Assembly (NCBI GenBank): GCA_963812195.1
Contig: CAWEUI010000015.1
Span: forward strand, 169,017 to 233,016
Direction of reading: 5' to 3'
Length of the DNA stretch: 64,000 bases
Source: ZC4RG30 sp963812195
Lineage (GTDB): Bacteria > Pseudomonadota > Gammaproteobacteria > Steroidobacterales > Steroidobacteraceae
Under the pieces are notes generated by a model. The model did not search any database and was not told the origin of the DNA. It saw nothing but the letters and a program-made list of their open reading frames with translations. Of the stretch, positions 19,618 to 28,674 are shown piece by piece (positions within the stretch are counted from its first letter, which is position 1; the number at the start of each line of letters is the position of its first letter). A program made the translations under genes and the position numbers.

Positions 19618-21228
19618 ATGAGTTATACGGCACTGGCCCGCAAGTGGCGCCCCAGGAACTTCGATGAGATGTCGGGCAGGAACACGTGCTGCGTGCCCTG
19701 GCCAATGCGCTCGATGCCGGTCGGGTGCACCACGCTTTTCTGTTCACCGGCACGCGCGGCGTCGGCAAGACCACCGTGGCACGCATCCTGGCCAAATGCC
19801 TGAACTGCGAGAAGGGCGTGTCCGCGCAGCCCTGCGGCGTGTGCGGCGCCTGCACCGACATCGACGCCGGCCGCTTCGTGGACCTGATCGAGGTCGATGC
19901 AGCATCGCGCACCAAGGTCGACGACACGCGCGAACTGCTCGACAACGTGCAGTACCTGCCCAGTCGCGGCCGCTTCAAGATCTACCTGATCGACGAAGTG
20001 CACATGCTGTCTGCGCACTCCTTCAACGCCCTGCTCAAGACGCTGGAAGAGCCGCCGCCGCACGTGAAGTTCCTGCTGGCCACCACCGATCCGCAGAAGC
20101 TGCCGGTGACGGTGCTGTCGCGCTGCCTGCAGTTCAACCTCAAGCGCCTGCCGGTATCCACGATCGTGGCGCGGCTCTCATACGATCCTGGAGCAGGAGG
20201 GCATCGCGGCCGAAGCCGCGGCATTGCGTCTGGTGGCAGTCGCCGCTGACGGCTCGCTGCGCGATGCATTGTCGCTGCTGGACCAGCTGCTGGCCTTTGG
20301 CGGGACCAGCCAGGTGCGCGAGGCCGATGCACGGGCAATGCTGGGAACGGTGGATCGACAGCAGGTGGTGCAGCTTGCAAGGCTGCTCGCCGCCGGGGAT
20401 GTCGACAAGTTGCTCGACTACGCGCGTTCGCTGGAGCAATGGTCCCCGGACTACCTTGACCTGCTCGACGCGCTGACGAGCCTGTTGGCGCGGATCGCGT
20501 TGTTCCAGGCCGCGGGCAGGCCCTATGACGAAGAGGATGAAGTGCCGGCCGAGGTCCTGGCCGAGCTGGCCGCCGCGATCACACCGGAAGACCTGCAGCT
20601 GTACTACCAGATCGGGGTGCTGGGCAGGCGCGATCAGCCGCTGGTCAGCGATCAGGCGGGCGCGTTCGCCCTGACGCTGGTGCGGATGCTGGTGTTTCGT
20701 CCGGGCGCGGCCGGCCCCTCCGGGGCTGCACCGGCCGGCGGCAACGCCCGGGTCAGCGCGCCACGTGCGAGGAGCGCCCCCGTGGCGCGTCAGGCAGATG
20801 CGCCCGATGCCGCGGAGCCGGCTGTGGAACTGGTCCCGGCGAACTGGAGCGCGATCGTGCGCCAGCTCGGCCTGAGCGGCCTTTCGGCCCAGCTGGCGGC
20901 GCACTGCGCACTGCTGGGGCGCCAGGGCACGCAGGTCCGCCTGCTGCTGGACGCGCGCGGTGTCTCGATGCGCAATCGCACCAGTGAGGAGAAGCTCGCC
21001 GCGGCGCTTGGCCGCTATCTGGGCAAGACCGTGAAGCTGGCCATCGAGGTGGGGACGGAACAAACGAGCGCATCGACGCCGGCCCGCGAGCGGGACCAGC
21101 ACGCGGATCAGCGCCTGGCGCAGGCGCGGGCCATGCTCGAATCCGATCCGAATGTGCAGGTGTTGCGCAGCGAGATGGGTGCGACAATCTTCCCGGATTC
21201 GGTCCGGGCAACCATCAACGAGGAGTAG
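19618..21228 (+). CDS. dnaX: DNA polymerase III tau/gamma subunit (frame broken as printed)
   Basis: 536 residues after correction. MSYTALARKWRPRNFDE opens the gene. At about 19670 one base is missing before GTC, and the frame resumes as GQEHVLRALANALDAGR. Walker A is GTRGVGKTT, the zinc ligands lie in CLNCEKG...PCGVCGAC, and the DEXX box is YLIDEVHMLS. A second break at 20180/20181 (TCA then extra T) precedes ILEQEGIAAEAA. It is the clamp-loader ATPase and is essential, so the breaks are most likely consensus errors. I did not identify a convincing programmed frameshift site for a gamma form. Confidence 0.92.
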
Positions 21229-21236
21229 CAGGACAA

Positions 21237-21560
21237 ATGCGCGGCAACATCGGCAATCTTCTGAAACAGGCGCAGGCCGTCCAGGAAAACATCCAGAAGG
21301 CACAGGAACAGGTGGCACAGATCAGCGCCACGGGAGAGTCCGGCGGCGGCATGGTCAAGGTCACGATGAACGGCAAACACGAAGTCTCGCGCGTGCAGAT
21401 CGAGCCTGCACTGATGAGCGAGGATCGCGAGGTGCTGGAGGATCTGATCGCGGCGGCCATCAACGACGCGGCCCACAAGGTGCAGGCGGCGGTCAACGAG
21501 AAGATGTCGGGCGCCATGGCCGGGCTGCCGCTGCCGCCCGGCATGAAATTGCCGTTCTAG
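21237..21560 (+). CDS. ybaB: YbaB/EbfC nucleoid-associated protein
   Basis: 107 residues: a basic, helical N terminus (NIGNLLKQAQAVQENIQKAQ), a GGGMVKVTMNGKHEVSRVQIEP core, and a C terminus with GLPLPPGMKLPF. Small dimeric DNA-binding proteins of this family sit between dnaX and recR, as here. It begins eight bases after dnaX. Confidence 0.95.
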   Translation: MRGNIGNLLKQAQAVQENIQKAQEQVAQISATGESGGGMVKVTMNGKHEVSRVQIEPALMSEDREVLEDLIAAAINDAAHKVQAAVNEKMSGAMAGLPLPPGMKLPF

Positions 21561-21562
21561 GC

Positions 21563-22162
21563 ATGAAGCACCCAGCGGCGCTGGCGCGGCTGATAGACGC
21601 CCTGCACGGCCTGCCCGGCATCGGCCCCAAGACCGCGCAGCGCCTGGCTTTCAAGCTCCTGCAGGACGGACGCAGTGAGGCACGGGAATTGTCACTGGCG
21701 CTGGAGGCCGCGCTGACGGCAATCGGCAGGTGCCGTCGCTGCCGCATGCTTGCCCAGGGCGAGCTGTGCCTGTTGTGCGAATCGACCGCGCGCGACGATA
21801 CGCTGCTTTGCGTAGTCGAGTCGCCCGCCGACGTTATCGCGGTGGAGAGCTCCGGCGCATACCGGGGTCGTTACTTCGTGCTGATGGGCCATCTGTCGCC
21901 GCTGGACGGAATAGGGCCGGCGGAACTTGGCCTGCACGAACTGGATCTGCTGCTCGCCGAGGGGCGCGTTCGCGAGCTCATCCTTGCGACGAACTCCACG
22001 GTGGAAGGGGAGACTACTGCACACGTGTTGACGGAAATGGCGCGCGCTCGCGGTCTGCCGGCCACCCGGCTTGCACAGGGCGTGCCTTTTGGCGGTGAGC
22101 TCGAGTATGTGGATGGCAGCACGCTCGGTGCCGCGCTTGCCGGGCGCCAGAGCGTGAGCTGA
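21563..22162 (+). CDS. recR: Recombination mediator RecR
   Basis: 199 residues from the ATG two bases after ybaB. Helix-hairpin-helix LHGLPGIGPKTAQRLAF, a Cys4 zinc finger (CRRCRMLAQGELCLLC), a Toprim domain with LCVVESPADVIAVE, and a conserved C terminus with ATRLAQGVPFGGELEYVD are visible. RecR works with RecF and RecO to load RecA at gaps. It is the last gene of the dnaX-ybaB-recR unit. Confidence 0.96.
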   Translation: MKHPAALARLIDALHGLPGIGPKTAQRLAFKLLQDGRSEARELSLALEAALTAIGRCRRCRMLAQGELCLLCESTARDDTLLCVVESPADVIAVESSGAYRGRYFVLMGHLSPLDGIGPAELGLHELDLLLAEGRVRELILATNSTVEGETTAHVLTEMARARGLPATRLAQGVPFGGELEYVDGSTLGAALAGRQSVS

Positions 22163-22173
22163 GGGCCGGCTCT

Positions 22174-23082
22174 TCAGCGCGGCGCCGCCCGTTCGCGCTC
22201 GGTACGACGATCCCACAGGTCCTCGTAGGTGCGCCTCAGACGCCGGTAGCTTTCGTAGCGGCGCGCATCCATCTCGTTGTTGTCCACGGCTGCGCGCACC
22301 GCGCAGCCCGGCTCGCGCATATGGCGGCAATCCTGAAACCGGCATTGATGCGCGAGCTGCAGTACTTCCCTGAATCCGAGGGTCTGCGGATCGAGGTCGT
22401 CGATTGCCGGTGCGAAGTCGCGCACGCCGGGCGTGTCGATGATGCGGCCACCGCCGGTGCATTCGTACATGCGCGAAGCCGTTGTGGTGTGGCGGCCTTC
22501 CTCCTCGCGCATCAGTTCGCCGATTGCGATATCGCCCGGATCGTCGGTAACCCGGCGGGTCAGGGAGGATTTGCCCACTCCGGACTGTCCGACCATGATG
22601 GTGGTGTGCTCGCGCAGTATTGCGCCCAGCGGCAGGGCACCGGCATCGGAAACGGCATCGACGCAAACCACATCATAACCCAGTGCGATATGCGCAGACA
22701 GCGCCTCGCGCAACGCGTCCGCTTCGGGTATATCGGTCTTGTTGACAACGATGCTGGCCTGCACCCGGAGGCATTCGGCGGCGCTGAGGTAGCGATCCAG
22801 CAGGAAGAGGTCGGGCAGCGGTACGGGTGCCAGCACGATCGCCAGCTGAGTGAAGTTCGCGGCTAGCGGTTCACTTCGTCCGCGCGATGTGGCGCGGCGG
22901 AGCAGGCAGGAGCGCGGCAGCGTGGCGGTTGCCAGCAGATCCGCACCCTGCGTCTGGCATTGCACGCGATCTCCGCAGACGATGCCGAGCGCTCGCCCGA
23001 ACGGGCGCGCCTTGTGCAAGGCACCGGTAGAATCCCGCAGCAGCAGGTGCCGGCCAAATGTGGCGAGGACTTCGGCGATCAC
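22174..23082 (-). CDS. rsgA: RsgA, ribosome small-subunit GTPase
   Basis: 302 residues in the circularly permuted GTPase order: OB fold, then G4 NKTD (114-117), G1 GQSGVGKSSL (164-173), a G3-like DTPGVRDFA, and a zinc knuckle with C-x5-C-H-x5-C (HQCRFQDCRHMREPGC). It acts late in 30S maturation. It is convergent with recR and divergent from orn. Confidence 0.95.
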   Translation of the reverse strand: MIAEVLATFGRHLLLRDSTGALHKARPFGRALGIVCGDRVQCQTQGADLLATATLPRSCLLRRATSRGRSEPLAANFTQLAIVLAPVPLPDLFLLDRYLSAAECLRVQASIVVNKTDIPEADALREALSAHIALGYDVVCVDAVSDAGALPLGAILREHTTIMVGQSGVGKSSLTRRVTDDPGDIAIGELMREEEGRHTTTASRMYECTGGGRIIDTPGVRDFAPAIDDLDPQTLGFREVLQLAHQCRFQDCRHMREPGCAVRAAVDNNEMDARRYESYRRLRRTYEDLWDRRTERERAAPR

Positions 23083-23187
23083 TGGCGGCGTGTTGTGGGT
23101 TTGAATGTGGGCAGCAGTTCATGCAACTTGCAGGGAGTCTCTCTAGAATGCCACAGAGTCTTTTCATTCGCCGGGCATGAGGTGGCC

Positions 23188-23758
23188 GTGCAGCATCGGG
23201 ACAATCTGATCTGGATCGACCTGGAGATGACCGGTCTCAGGAGCGATACCGATTCAATCATCGAGATTGCGACGGTTGTTACCGACGCGCAGCTGAATGT
23301 GCTGGCTGAAGGTCCGGTGCTGGCCATTCACGCCGCGCGAAGACATGCTCGCCGGCATGGACGAGTGGAATACGCGACAGCACGGCGCCAGCGGGTTGAC
23401 CGAGCGCGTGCGTGCGAGCCGTATCACGCTGGCCGATGCCGAAGCGCAGACACTCGAGTTCCTCAAGCAGTGGGTCCAGGGTGGCGCCTCGCCCATGTGC
23501 GGCAACAGCATCTGCCAGGACCGGCGTTTCCTCGCGCGGCAGATGCCCGCGCTGGAGCGCTTCTTCCACTACCGCAATCTGGATGTCAGTACGTTGAAGG
23601 AGCTGGCCCGTCGCTGGGTGCCCCAGATCGCGGCCGGGTTCACCAAGGAAGCATCGCATCGGGCGCTGGCCGACATTCACGACTCGATTCGCGAGCTGGC
23701 CTGGTACCGGGCCCGGCTGTTCGTGCCGGCAGCGCATGCTCCGCAGGCCATGGCATGA
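23188..23758 (+). CDS. orn: Oligoribonuclease (frame broken as printed)
   Basis: 189 residues after correction, starting at GTG 23188 (another GTG at 23182). DEDD exonuclease motifs: Exo I WIDLEMTGL, Exo II GNSICQDRRFL, Exo III HRALADIHDSI. At 23334/23335 a GCC is followed by an extra G; downstream the frame reads REDMLAGMDEWNTRQHGASGLT. Orn degrades two- to five-nucleotide RNAs, including pGpG, and is usually essential, so the break is probably a sequence error. It overlaps the next gene by ATGA. Confidence 0.92.
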
Positions 23759-24234
23759 GCACCGCAATCCCCGACGAATCGCTGCTGCTGACCAGCTGGA
23801 GCGCGCGTCCGCGCGGCTTCGCCGCGCTGATGAGCCTGTACGAGAGCAACTTCCTGAAGCTGGCGAGACTGGCTGGCGATCCAGCCATGTTGTCCGGCGA
23901 GCGCAGTTCACACGTGGCAGGCGGCTGCGACCTGCGCCTTACGGTTCTCGAACAATGCCGCTACACGACCACAGTCGGATTGACCCACCTGTTCCATGAT
24001 CAGCAGGCCGTTGGGCCCGGATTGGAGACTTTTCTCTCATATCCGGACGTGCGCATCAGGGTTTACGGCGACGCCCGGCTTGCCCAGGCGCAGCACTGGC
24101 CCGCTGACCGGCCAGAGCCCTTCGGGCGCGACCCGACTGCGGCCGGCCGTGAACTGGAGCAGCGTTGGCTGTTCAACAACATGTTAAACAAGTGGCTGGA
24201 GTACTGCCTCGACCTGGGTCATTCGCTGGTCTGA
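23755..24234 (+). CDS. DUF1249 (YqiB-like) protein
   Basis: 159 residues starting in a four-base overlap with orn. The family pattern is clear in LMSLYESNFLKLARLAGD, HLFHDQQAVGPG, YPDVRIRVYGDARLAQ and the C-terminal RWLFNNMLNKWLEYCLDLGH. The function of this gammaproteobacterial family is unknown. Confidence 0.85.
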   Translation: MSTAIPDESLLLTSWSARPRGFAALMSLYESNFLKLARLAGDPAMLSGERSSHVAGGCDLRLTVLEQCRYTTTVGLTHLFHDQQAVGPGLETFLSYPDVRIRVYGDARLAQAQHWPADRPEPFGRDPTAAGRELEQRWLFNNMLNKWLEYCLDLGHSLV

Positions 24235-24260
24235 CAGGGGTCTTTCGCCGGAGTTCTTGC

Positions 24261-25343
24261 TTGGCGTCCGCAATTTCCAATGTGATTTCCAACTGGTTTG
24301 CCAAGCTGGCCAGATCCCGCATCGTGATCGAGCACCCGGACGATCCCGAGGACTCGCGGCTGCTGCACCTGTTCAAGAACCGCGCCGAGATGAAGAAGGC
24401 GCTCGGTGACGCGCAGGATGAGGCGCATCGCCTGAAGGACCGGATCAAGTTGCAGGAGGCCGCCACCGCGCGCGTGCGCGAACAGCTGGAACGCCTCGAA
24501 GCCCAGCTCGGCGCTCCGCTTTCCGGCCTGCACAGCCTGGTGCATTACCAGTTGCGCGACCTGTGGGCCGCCGCGCATACGCAGATTTCCAGAATGCTGC
24601 GCGAGCAGGCCCAACAGCGCGAGGAACGTGAGCGCCGCCAGTTCCTGGCGGAGTTGAACCGGCAATTGTTCGAGCGCTCACAGCAGGCGCGGGCCGATTG
24701 CGCGCAAGCCGAGCATGTGGCGGCCGACGTACGAGCTCGCGGTGCGGCGCTGCAGACGCAACTGGCCCGGTCACAGCGCTGGTGGCAGTACTTCAGGCGT
24801 CGGGAACTTGCCCAGCGCCTGCTGGCGGTAAGGGGTGAGGCGGCCGTCGCCGAGGACCAGCTGCGCCAGGCACGCGAGCGATTGCAGAAGATCGAGGAAG
24901 AGGGTGGGACGAAATATCCGGGACTGTCCCTGCAGGCCCGCCGGATGCTGAACCTGATGGCCGTCGCGTGCGCACAGCTGCTGGCGCTGCGCCTGACCCC
25001 GCATACGCTGCTGGCCCGCTGCGTGAGCGCGATGTCACGCAGCGAGCCCAAGGTGGAAGGCGCCGGTGACGCATCCGCGGCGCTGGCGCTCATGCAGGAA
25101 ATCGCCAGGGCCAAGGCGGCGATGATCCAGAACGCCGCCGCGAGGCAGCCCGAGATTCGGCGTCTGGCCGATCACCTGGCGGCAAACGTGCGCTATCTGG
25201 GTGAGGGCGACACGCTGCCCAGGGACGAGACCGTGCACGCGGCATTGCATTCCGGATTGGGGCGCGGCGAGCAGATGAGCTGGAACCTCCTCAGGGACGA
25301 CCTGTGGAGCGTGGCAGACCTGTTCTACGGCGTGGAAGACTAG
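24261..25343 (+). CDS. Long coiled-coil protein of unknown function
   Basis: 360 residues from a TTG at 24261, 27 bases after the previous gene. Residues about 45-230 are almost all helical and charged, with heptad-like stretches (EMKKALGDAQDEAHRLKDRIKLQE, in two segments) and many Arg/Glu/Gln, suggesting an extended coiled coil. The C-terminal third is more globular. There is no signal peptide or transmembrane segment. I do not recognise the family. The start is uncertain because no ATG is available near the expected position. Confidence 0.6.
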   Translation: MASAISNVISNWFAKLARSRIVIEHPDDPEDSRLLHLFKNRAEMKKALGDAQDEAHRLKDRIKLQEAATARVREQLERLEAQLGAPLSGLHSLVHYQLRDLWAAAHTQISRMLREQAQQREERERRQFLAELNRQLFERSQQARADCAQAEHVAADVRARGAALQTQLARSQRWWQYFRRRELAQRLLAVRGEAAVAEDQLRQARERLQKIEEEGGTKYPGLSLQARRMLNLMAVACAQLLALRLTPHTLLARCVSAMSRSEPKVEGAGDASAALALMQEIARAKAAMIQNAAARQPEIRRLADHLAANVRYLGEGDTLPRDETVHAALHSGLGRGEQMSWNLLRDDLWSVADLFYGVED

Positions 25344-25392
25344 CCGCGCCGGCCGATGCCGGCGCCGCGCCCGGCGGCGCGACTCGGGGCGG

Positions 25393-27585
25393 TTACTTGG
25401 CGCTGACCTCGGCCTGTACCTCGTCCGGTTTGCCCGTGCGCTGTGCCAGCGTGCTGGTGGCTTCGTCGGGCTGCGTGCCGGCAACGATGTCGGCCATCAC
25501 CTGCGTCGCGCGATCCAGGATGATCTGGTCGGGTCCGGCGTCCGGGTCCTTGCTCTCGGCCTTGGTCATGTCCTCCAGCGTGGCGTAGGCGGGCTTGCCC
25601 TCGGCCTTGCGCCGCTCGTTCTCCAGACGCAGGCTCTCGGCGTCCTGGGTGGCGCGTTCGCTCTTGCGGGTCTGCAGATTCAGCGACAGGGTCTTCTGGG
25701 CGCGCAGCCGGTCAGCGTCGGCAATGCTGGCAACCAGCCACTTGAAGTCCGGATTGCCGCGATCCCGTGTCGTTTCGCTCTGGTCCAGCGCAGCCACCGT
25801 CGGAATGGCCCTGGGCTCGGAGTAGCGCTTGAATCTTGCCGGTGCGATGCGGTCCCACGGCAGCGCGTCGTCCAGGGAGCTCTCGCCCACCTCGTTCATG
25901 TCGATGATGGAGGGCAGGTGGATGTCCGGCTCAACGCCGCGGTGCTGGGTGCTTTCGCCGGTTACGCGATAGAACTTGCCCATCGTTATGGTCAGCTGGC
26001 CATCCACCGGTTTCTGGGTCCAGCGGTCGAGCGGGAACAGCTGCTGTACGGTGCCCTTGCCGAAGCTGCGCTGGCCCACGATGTAACCGCGACCGTAATC
26101 CTGGATCGCGCCGGCGAAGATTTCCGATGCCGAGGCGCTGTAGCGGTCGATCAGCACCACCAGCGGGCCGTCATATGCCGTGCCGGGTGAGGGATCATCC
26201 AGCACTTCCACCTGGCCGTTGTAGTACTTCAGTTGCACCACCGGGCCCTTGTCGATGAACAGCCCGACCAGTGCCTGTGCTTCCGGCAGGAAGCCGCCAC
26301 CGTCGCCTCGCAGGTCGAGGATCAGCCCGTCCAGCGGGCCTTCCTTCTTCAGCTCGCCGATCAGATGCGCCACGTCCCGGGTGGTGCTGCGGTAGTTCTC
26401 GTCGCCCTTGCTCTCGGCATCCGTGTCCCGATAGAAGCTGGGCACGTTGATCACGCCGATGTTGAGCTTGCGGCCGTTGCGGGTGACCGTGCGGCGTTCC
26501 TTCTTCGCGGCCTGACCCTCGAGGGTCACCTTGCCGCGCGTCAGCTCGATGACCTTTTCCGGTGAGCCCGGCGCGGCGCCGGCCGGCAGGATCTGCAGGC
26601 GCACCTTCGTGCCTTCCTTGCCGCGGATCAACTGCACGATGTCGTCCAGACGCCAGCCGATGACGTCCTCGAACGCGGCATCATCCCCCTGCGCAATGCC
26701 GGTAATGCGGTCCTTGATGCCCAGCGTGCCGGCAATGGCAGCGGGGCCTCCCGGCAGCAGGTTCACGATCGAGGCGTACTCGTCATCCGATTGCAGCGTC
26801 GCGCCGATGCCCTCGTAGCTGAGGCTCATCTGGATCTTGTATTCCTCGGAATTGCGCGCCGAGAAATAGTTGGAGTGCGGATCGAAGCTGTGCGCGTAGG
26901 CGTTCATGAGGTTCTCGAAGACCTCGTTGGACTTGACCTTGCCGGCACGCTCCAGGCTGCGCGAATAGCGCTTCTTGAGCGCGGCGGAGGTATCCGCCCA
27001 GCTCTTGCCGGTCAGCATCAGCGAGACCGCGTCGCTCTTGACCCGCTTGCGCCACAGTTCGTTGAGTTCCTGCTCGCTGGCTGGCCATGGCGCCTTGCTG
27101 CGATCGAAGTCGTACGATTCCTGCACCGTGAAGTCCGGTTCGGTATCGAGCAGCGACAGGGCGTAATTGATCCGCTCACGGTAGCGCTGCTGCAGGCGCG
27201 CGTACATCGCAAAGCCGGGTTCGATGGCGCCGCTGTGGATCATGTCATCGAAGCGGTCCTTGTACTTGTCGAACTCGGCGATGTCACTGGCCAGAAAGTA
27301 GCTGCGCTGGCTGTCCAGTGAATCGATGTAGTGCCTGTAGATCTCCTCGGAGAGGTGATCGTCGATCACGGTGCGGCTGTAGTGGGCCTCCTCGAGCATG
27401 GCCCCGATCCGTCTTGCCAGCAGGTGCTGGCGCTCTGCCGGTACGAGCGCTCCTTCCGGCAGCAGGCTGGCGCCAGCCGGTGCTCCCGTGGAGCCGGCGC
27501 CGGTCAGGGTCAGGACCAGCAGTGCCGCCAGCGCAATGGCGCCCGTTGAACGGCGCGAGCGCCGTGATATTTCAGTTACAGTCAT
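25393..27585 (-). CDS. prc: Tail-specific periplasmic protease Prc
   Basis: 730 residues with a signal peptide (hydrophobic 18-32). N-terminal Prc helical region, PDZ domain around SYEGIGATLQSDDEYASIVNLLPGG, then the S41 protease core. Catalytic Ser is in SASASEIFAG and Lys in GQRSFGKGTVQ. The C-terminal DUF3340-like region is Lys/Glu-rich. Prc trims murein hydrolases and lipoproteins in the periplasm. It is convergent with the coiled-coil gene. Confidence 0.95.
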   Translation of the reverse strand: MTVTEISRRSRRSTGAIALAALLVLTLTGAGSTGAPAGASLLPEGALVPAERQHLLARRIGAMLEEAHYSRTVIDDHLSEEIYRHYIDSLDSQRSYFLASDIAEFDKYKDRFDDMIHSGAIEPGFAMYARLQQRYRERINYALSLLDTEPDFTVQESYDFDRSKAPWPASEQELNELWRKRVKSDAVSLMLTGKSWADTSAALKKRYSRSLERAGKVKSNEVFENLMNAYAHSFDPHSNYFSARNSEEYKIQMSLSYEGIGATLQSDDEYASIVNLLPGGPAAIAGTLGIKDRITGIAQGDDAAFEDVIGWRLDDIVQLIRGKEGTKVRLQILPAGAAPGSPEKVIELTRGKVTLEGQAAKKERRTVTRNGRKLNIGVINVPSFYRDTDAESKGDENYRSTTRDVAHLIGELKKEGPLDGLILDLRGDGGGFLPEAQALVGLFIDKGPVVQLKYYNGQVEVLDDPSPGTAYDGPLVVLIDRYSASASEIFAGAIQDYGRGYIVGQRSFGKGTVQQLFPLDRWTQKPVDGQLTITMGKFYRVTGESTQHRGVEPDIHLPSIIDMNEVGESSLDDALPWDRIAPARFKRYSEPRAIPTVAALDQSETTRDRGNPDFKWLVASIADADRLRAQKTLSLNLQTRKSERATQDAESLRLENERRKAEGKPAYATLEDMTKAESKDPDAGPDQIILDRATQVMADIVAGTQPDEATSTLAQRTGKPDEVQAEVSAK

Positions 27586-27677
27586 GGAGTGAGGCTAGAC
27601 GGCAAGGGGCTGCGCAGCAAGCCCGGATGCCGCCAGTTCTGATGTCTTAATTCTCGATTTCAAGAAGGGGGTGGCTG

Positions 27678-27965
27678 GTGCAGCCGCTAACCGTATTGCT
27701 GGGTATCGTAATGGGCTCGTCGGTGGCCCTGCTGGCGGGCCTGTCCATGACGTTGACGGTATTTCTGCTGCTGCCCGAGTACCGGGATCAGTTGTCCGCC
27801 GAGTTCATGCCGTTGCTCGAGGCCATTGCCTGGGCAGCACTGCTGACGGCGGCTTCCGCGGCGTCCTTCCTGGCGCAGTTGAAGGTCAAGCCCTGGCGGC
27901 GGGCGGCCCAGATCGTACTGATGGTTTCTGTTGGGCTGGTGGCCTGGACCTACTGGCCAACCTGA
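27678..27965 (+). CDS. Small two- to three-helix membrane protein
   Basis: 95 residues from GTG with a strong ribosome site (AAGAAGGGGG) before it. Hydrophobic segments lie at about 4-33, 45-66 and 76-92. No catalytic motif is visible. It is divergent from prc. Family not recognised. Confidence 0.6.
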   Translation: MQPLTVLLGIVMGSSVALLAGLSMTLTVFLLLPEYRDQLSAEFMPLLEAIAWAALLTAASAASFLAQLKVKPWRRAAQIVLMVSVGLVAWTYWPT

Positions 27966-28000
27966 AGCCGGCCCGATACGCCGACCGGTTCCAGCCGTCG

Positions 28001-28237
28001 CTAGCGCGAGCGCTTGGTCCAGACGTGACCCGAGGCCAGGGCGCGATGTATGCCGCTGTTGTACGGATCCGTACCCGTGTTCTCCGCGCCGGCACTCACC
28101 ACTTCGAGCCGCTCTTCGACCAGCGCACTGCGAATCCGGTTGAGTGTGTCTTCCCGGCGCTGCTCGGCGCGGGAGACTTGCGGCTCTGTCTGCGTGGCCG
28201 GGTGGTCGAGATCTAGGTGGTTGTCGGAGGTGCTCAT
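28001..28237 (-). CDS. Small charged hypothetical protein
   Basis: 78 residues, hydrophilic, rich in Glu, Arg, Asp and Thr, no Cys and no membrane segment. It has its own AT-rich upstream region with a good promoter (28269-28296). The segment AEQRREDTLNRIRSALVEE is probably helical. I do not recognise it. Confidence 0.5.
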   Translation of the reverse strand: MSTSDNHLDLDHPATQTEPQVSRAEQRREDTLNRIRSALVEERLEVVSAGAENTGTDPYNSGIHRALASGHVWTKRSR

Positions 28238-28268
28238 CTTGCAAATACCGGATTTCTGCGGTGACCAA

Positions 28269-28296
28269 TATTTAGGGTTTCTGTGATCAAGGTCAA
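28269..28296 (-). promoter_or_regulatory. Promoter with FNR-like box upstream of the 78-residue gene
   Basis: On the minus strand TTGACC (28296-28291), 16 bases, TAAATA (28274-28269). The -35 lies inside TTGACCTTGATCAC (28296-28283), which fits the FNR/ANR consensus TTGAT-N4-ATCAA at eight of ten positions. The surrounding 80 bases are unusually AT-rich for this window. Confidence 0.45.
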
Positions 28297-28335
28297 GTAA
28301 GACATTGATTTATGTAATGTTTTATTATGTAACCA

Positions 28336-28653
28336 TCAAGCCAGCCGCCGCCCGATCCGAAAGGCCAGCAGCAGGGCGTACGGGCCGAGCAGAACCAGCA
28401 GGTGGCCGGGTGATCCGGCAAAGATACCGCGCACGTAATCCCATATGAGGGCAAAAGGTCCGCCGTGGCGCGCCACTGTCGGGTCGCCCGGATCGCGCAG
28501 GTAATCGCCCAGAAAGACCTGACCCGCCAGCCAGATGGCCAGTGGCAGCACGGTCAGGGCGAACGCGATCGTCAGGCCAAAGGTCACCAGCTCGCGCTTG
28601 ACGGGTGGCAGGGACTGGTAGGTGCGCCAGGCATTGGTCAGTGCATTGCTCAC
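28336..28653 (-). CDS. Small inner-membrane protein
   Basis: 105 residues starting at GTG 28653 (SNALTNAWRTYQSLPPVKREL). Two hydrophobic segments: about 23-43, and about 80-100 (LLVLLGPYALLLAFRIG). It is divergent from aguB with about 20 bases between starts. The family is not recognised. The reading frame continues upstream but that part overlaps aguB. Confidence 0.6.
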   Translation of the reverse strand: MSNALTNAWRTYQSLPPVKRELVTFGLTIAFALTVLPLAIWLAGQVFLGDYLRDPGDPTVARHGGPFALIWDYVRGIFAGSPGHLLVLLGPYALLLAFRIGRRLA

Positions 28654-28674
28654 GGGGCGGCATAATACCGGACC

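Noticed and set aside
22960..23187. A longer orn start within the upstream open frame.
   Set aside because: The frame continues into the start of rsgA on the other strand and lacks orn similarity. GTG 23188 or 23182 gives the family length.
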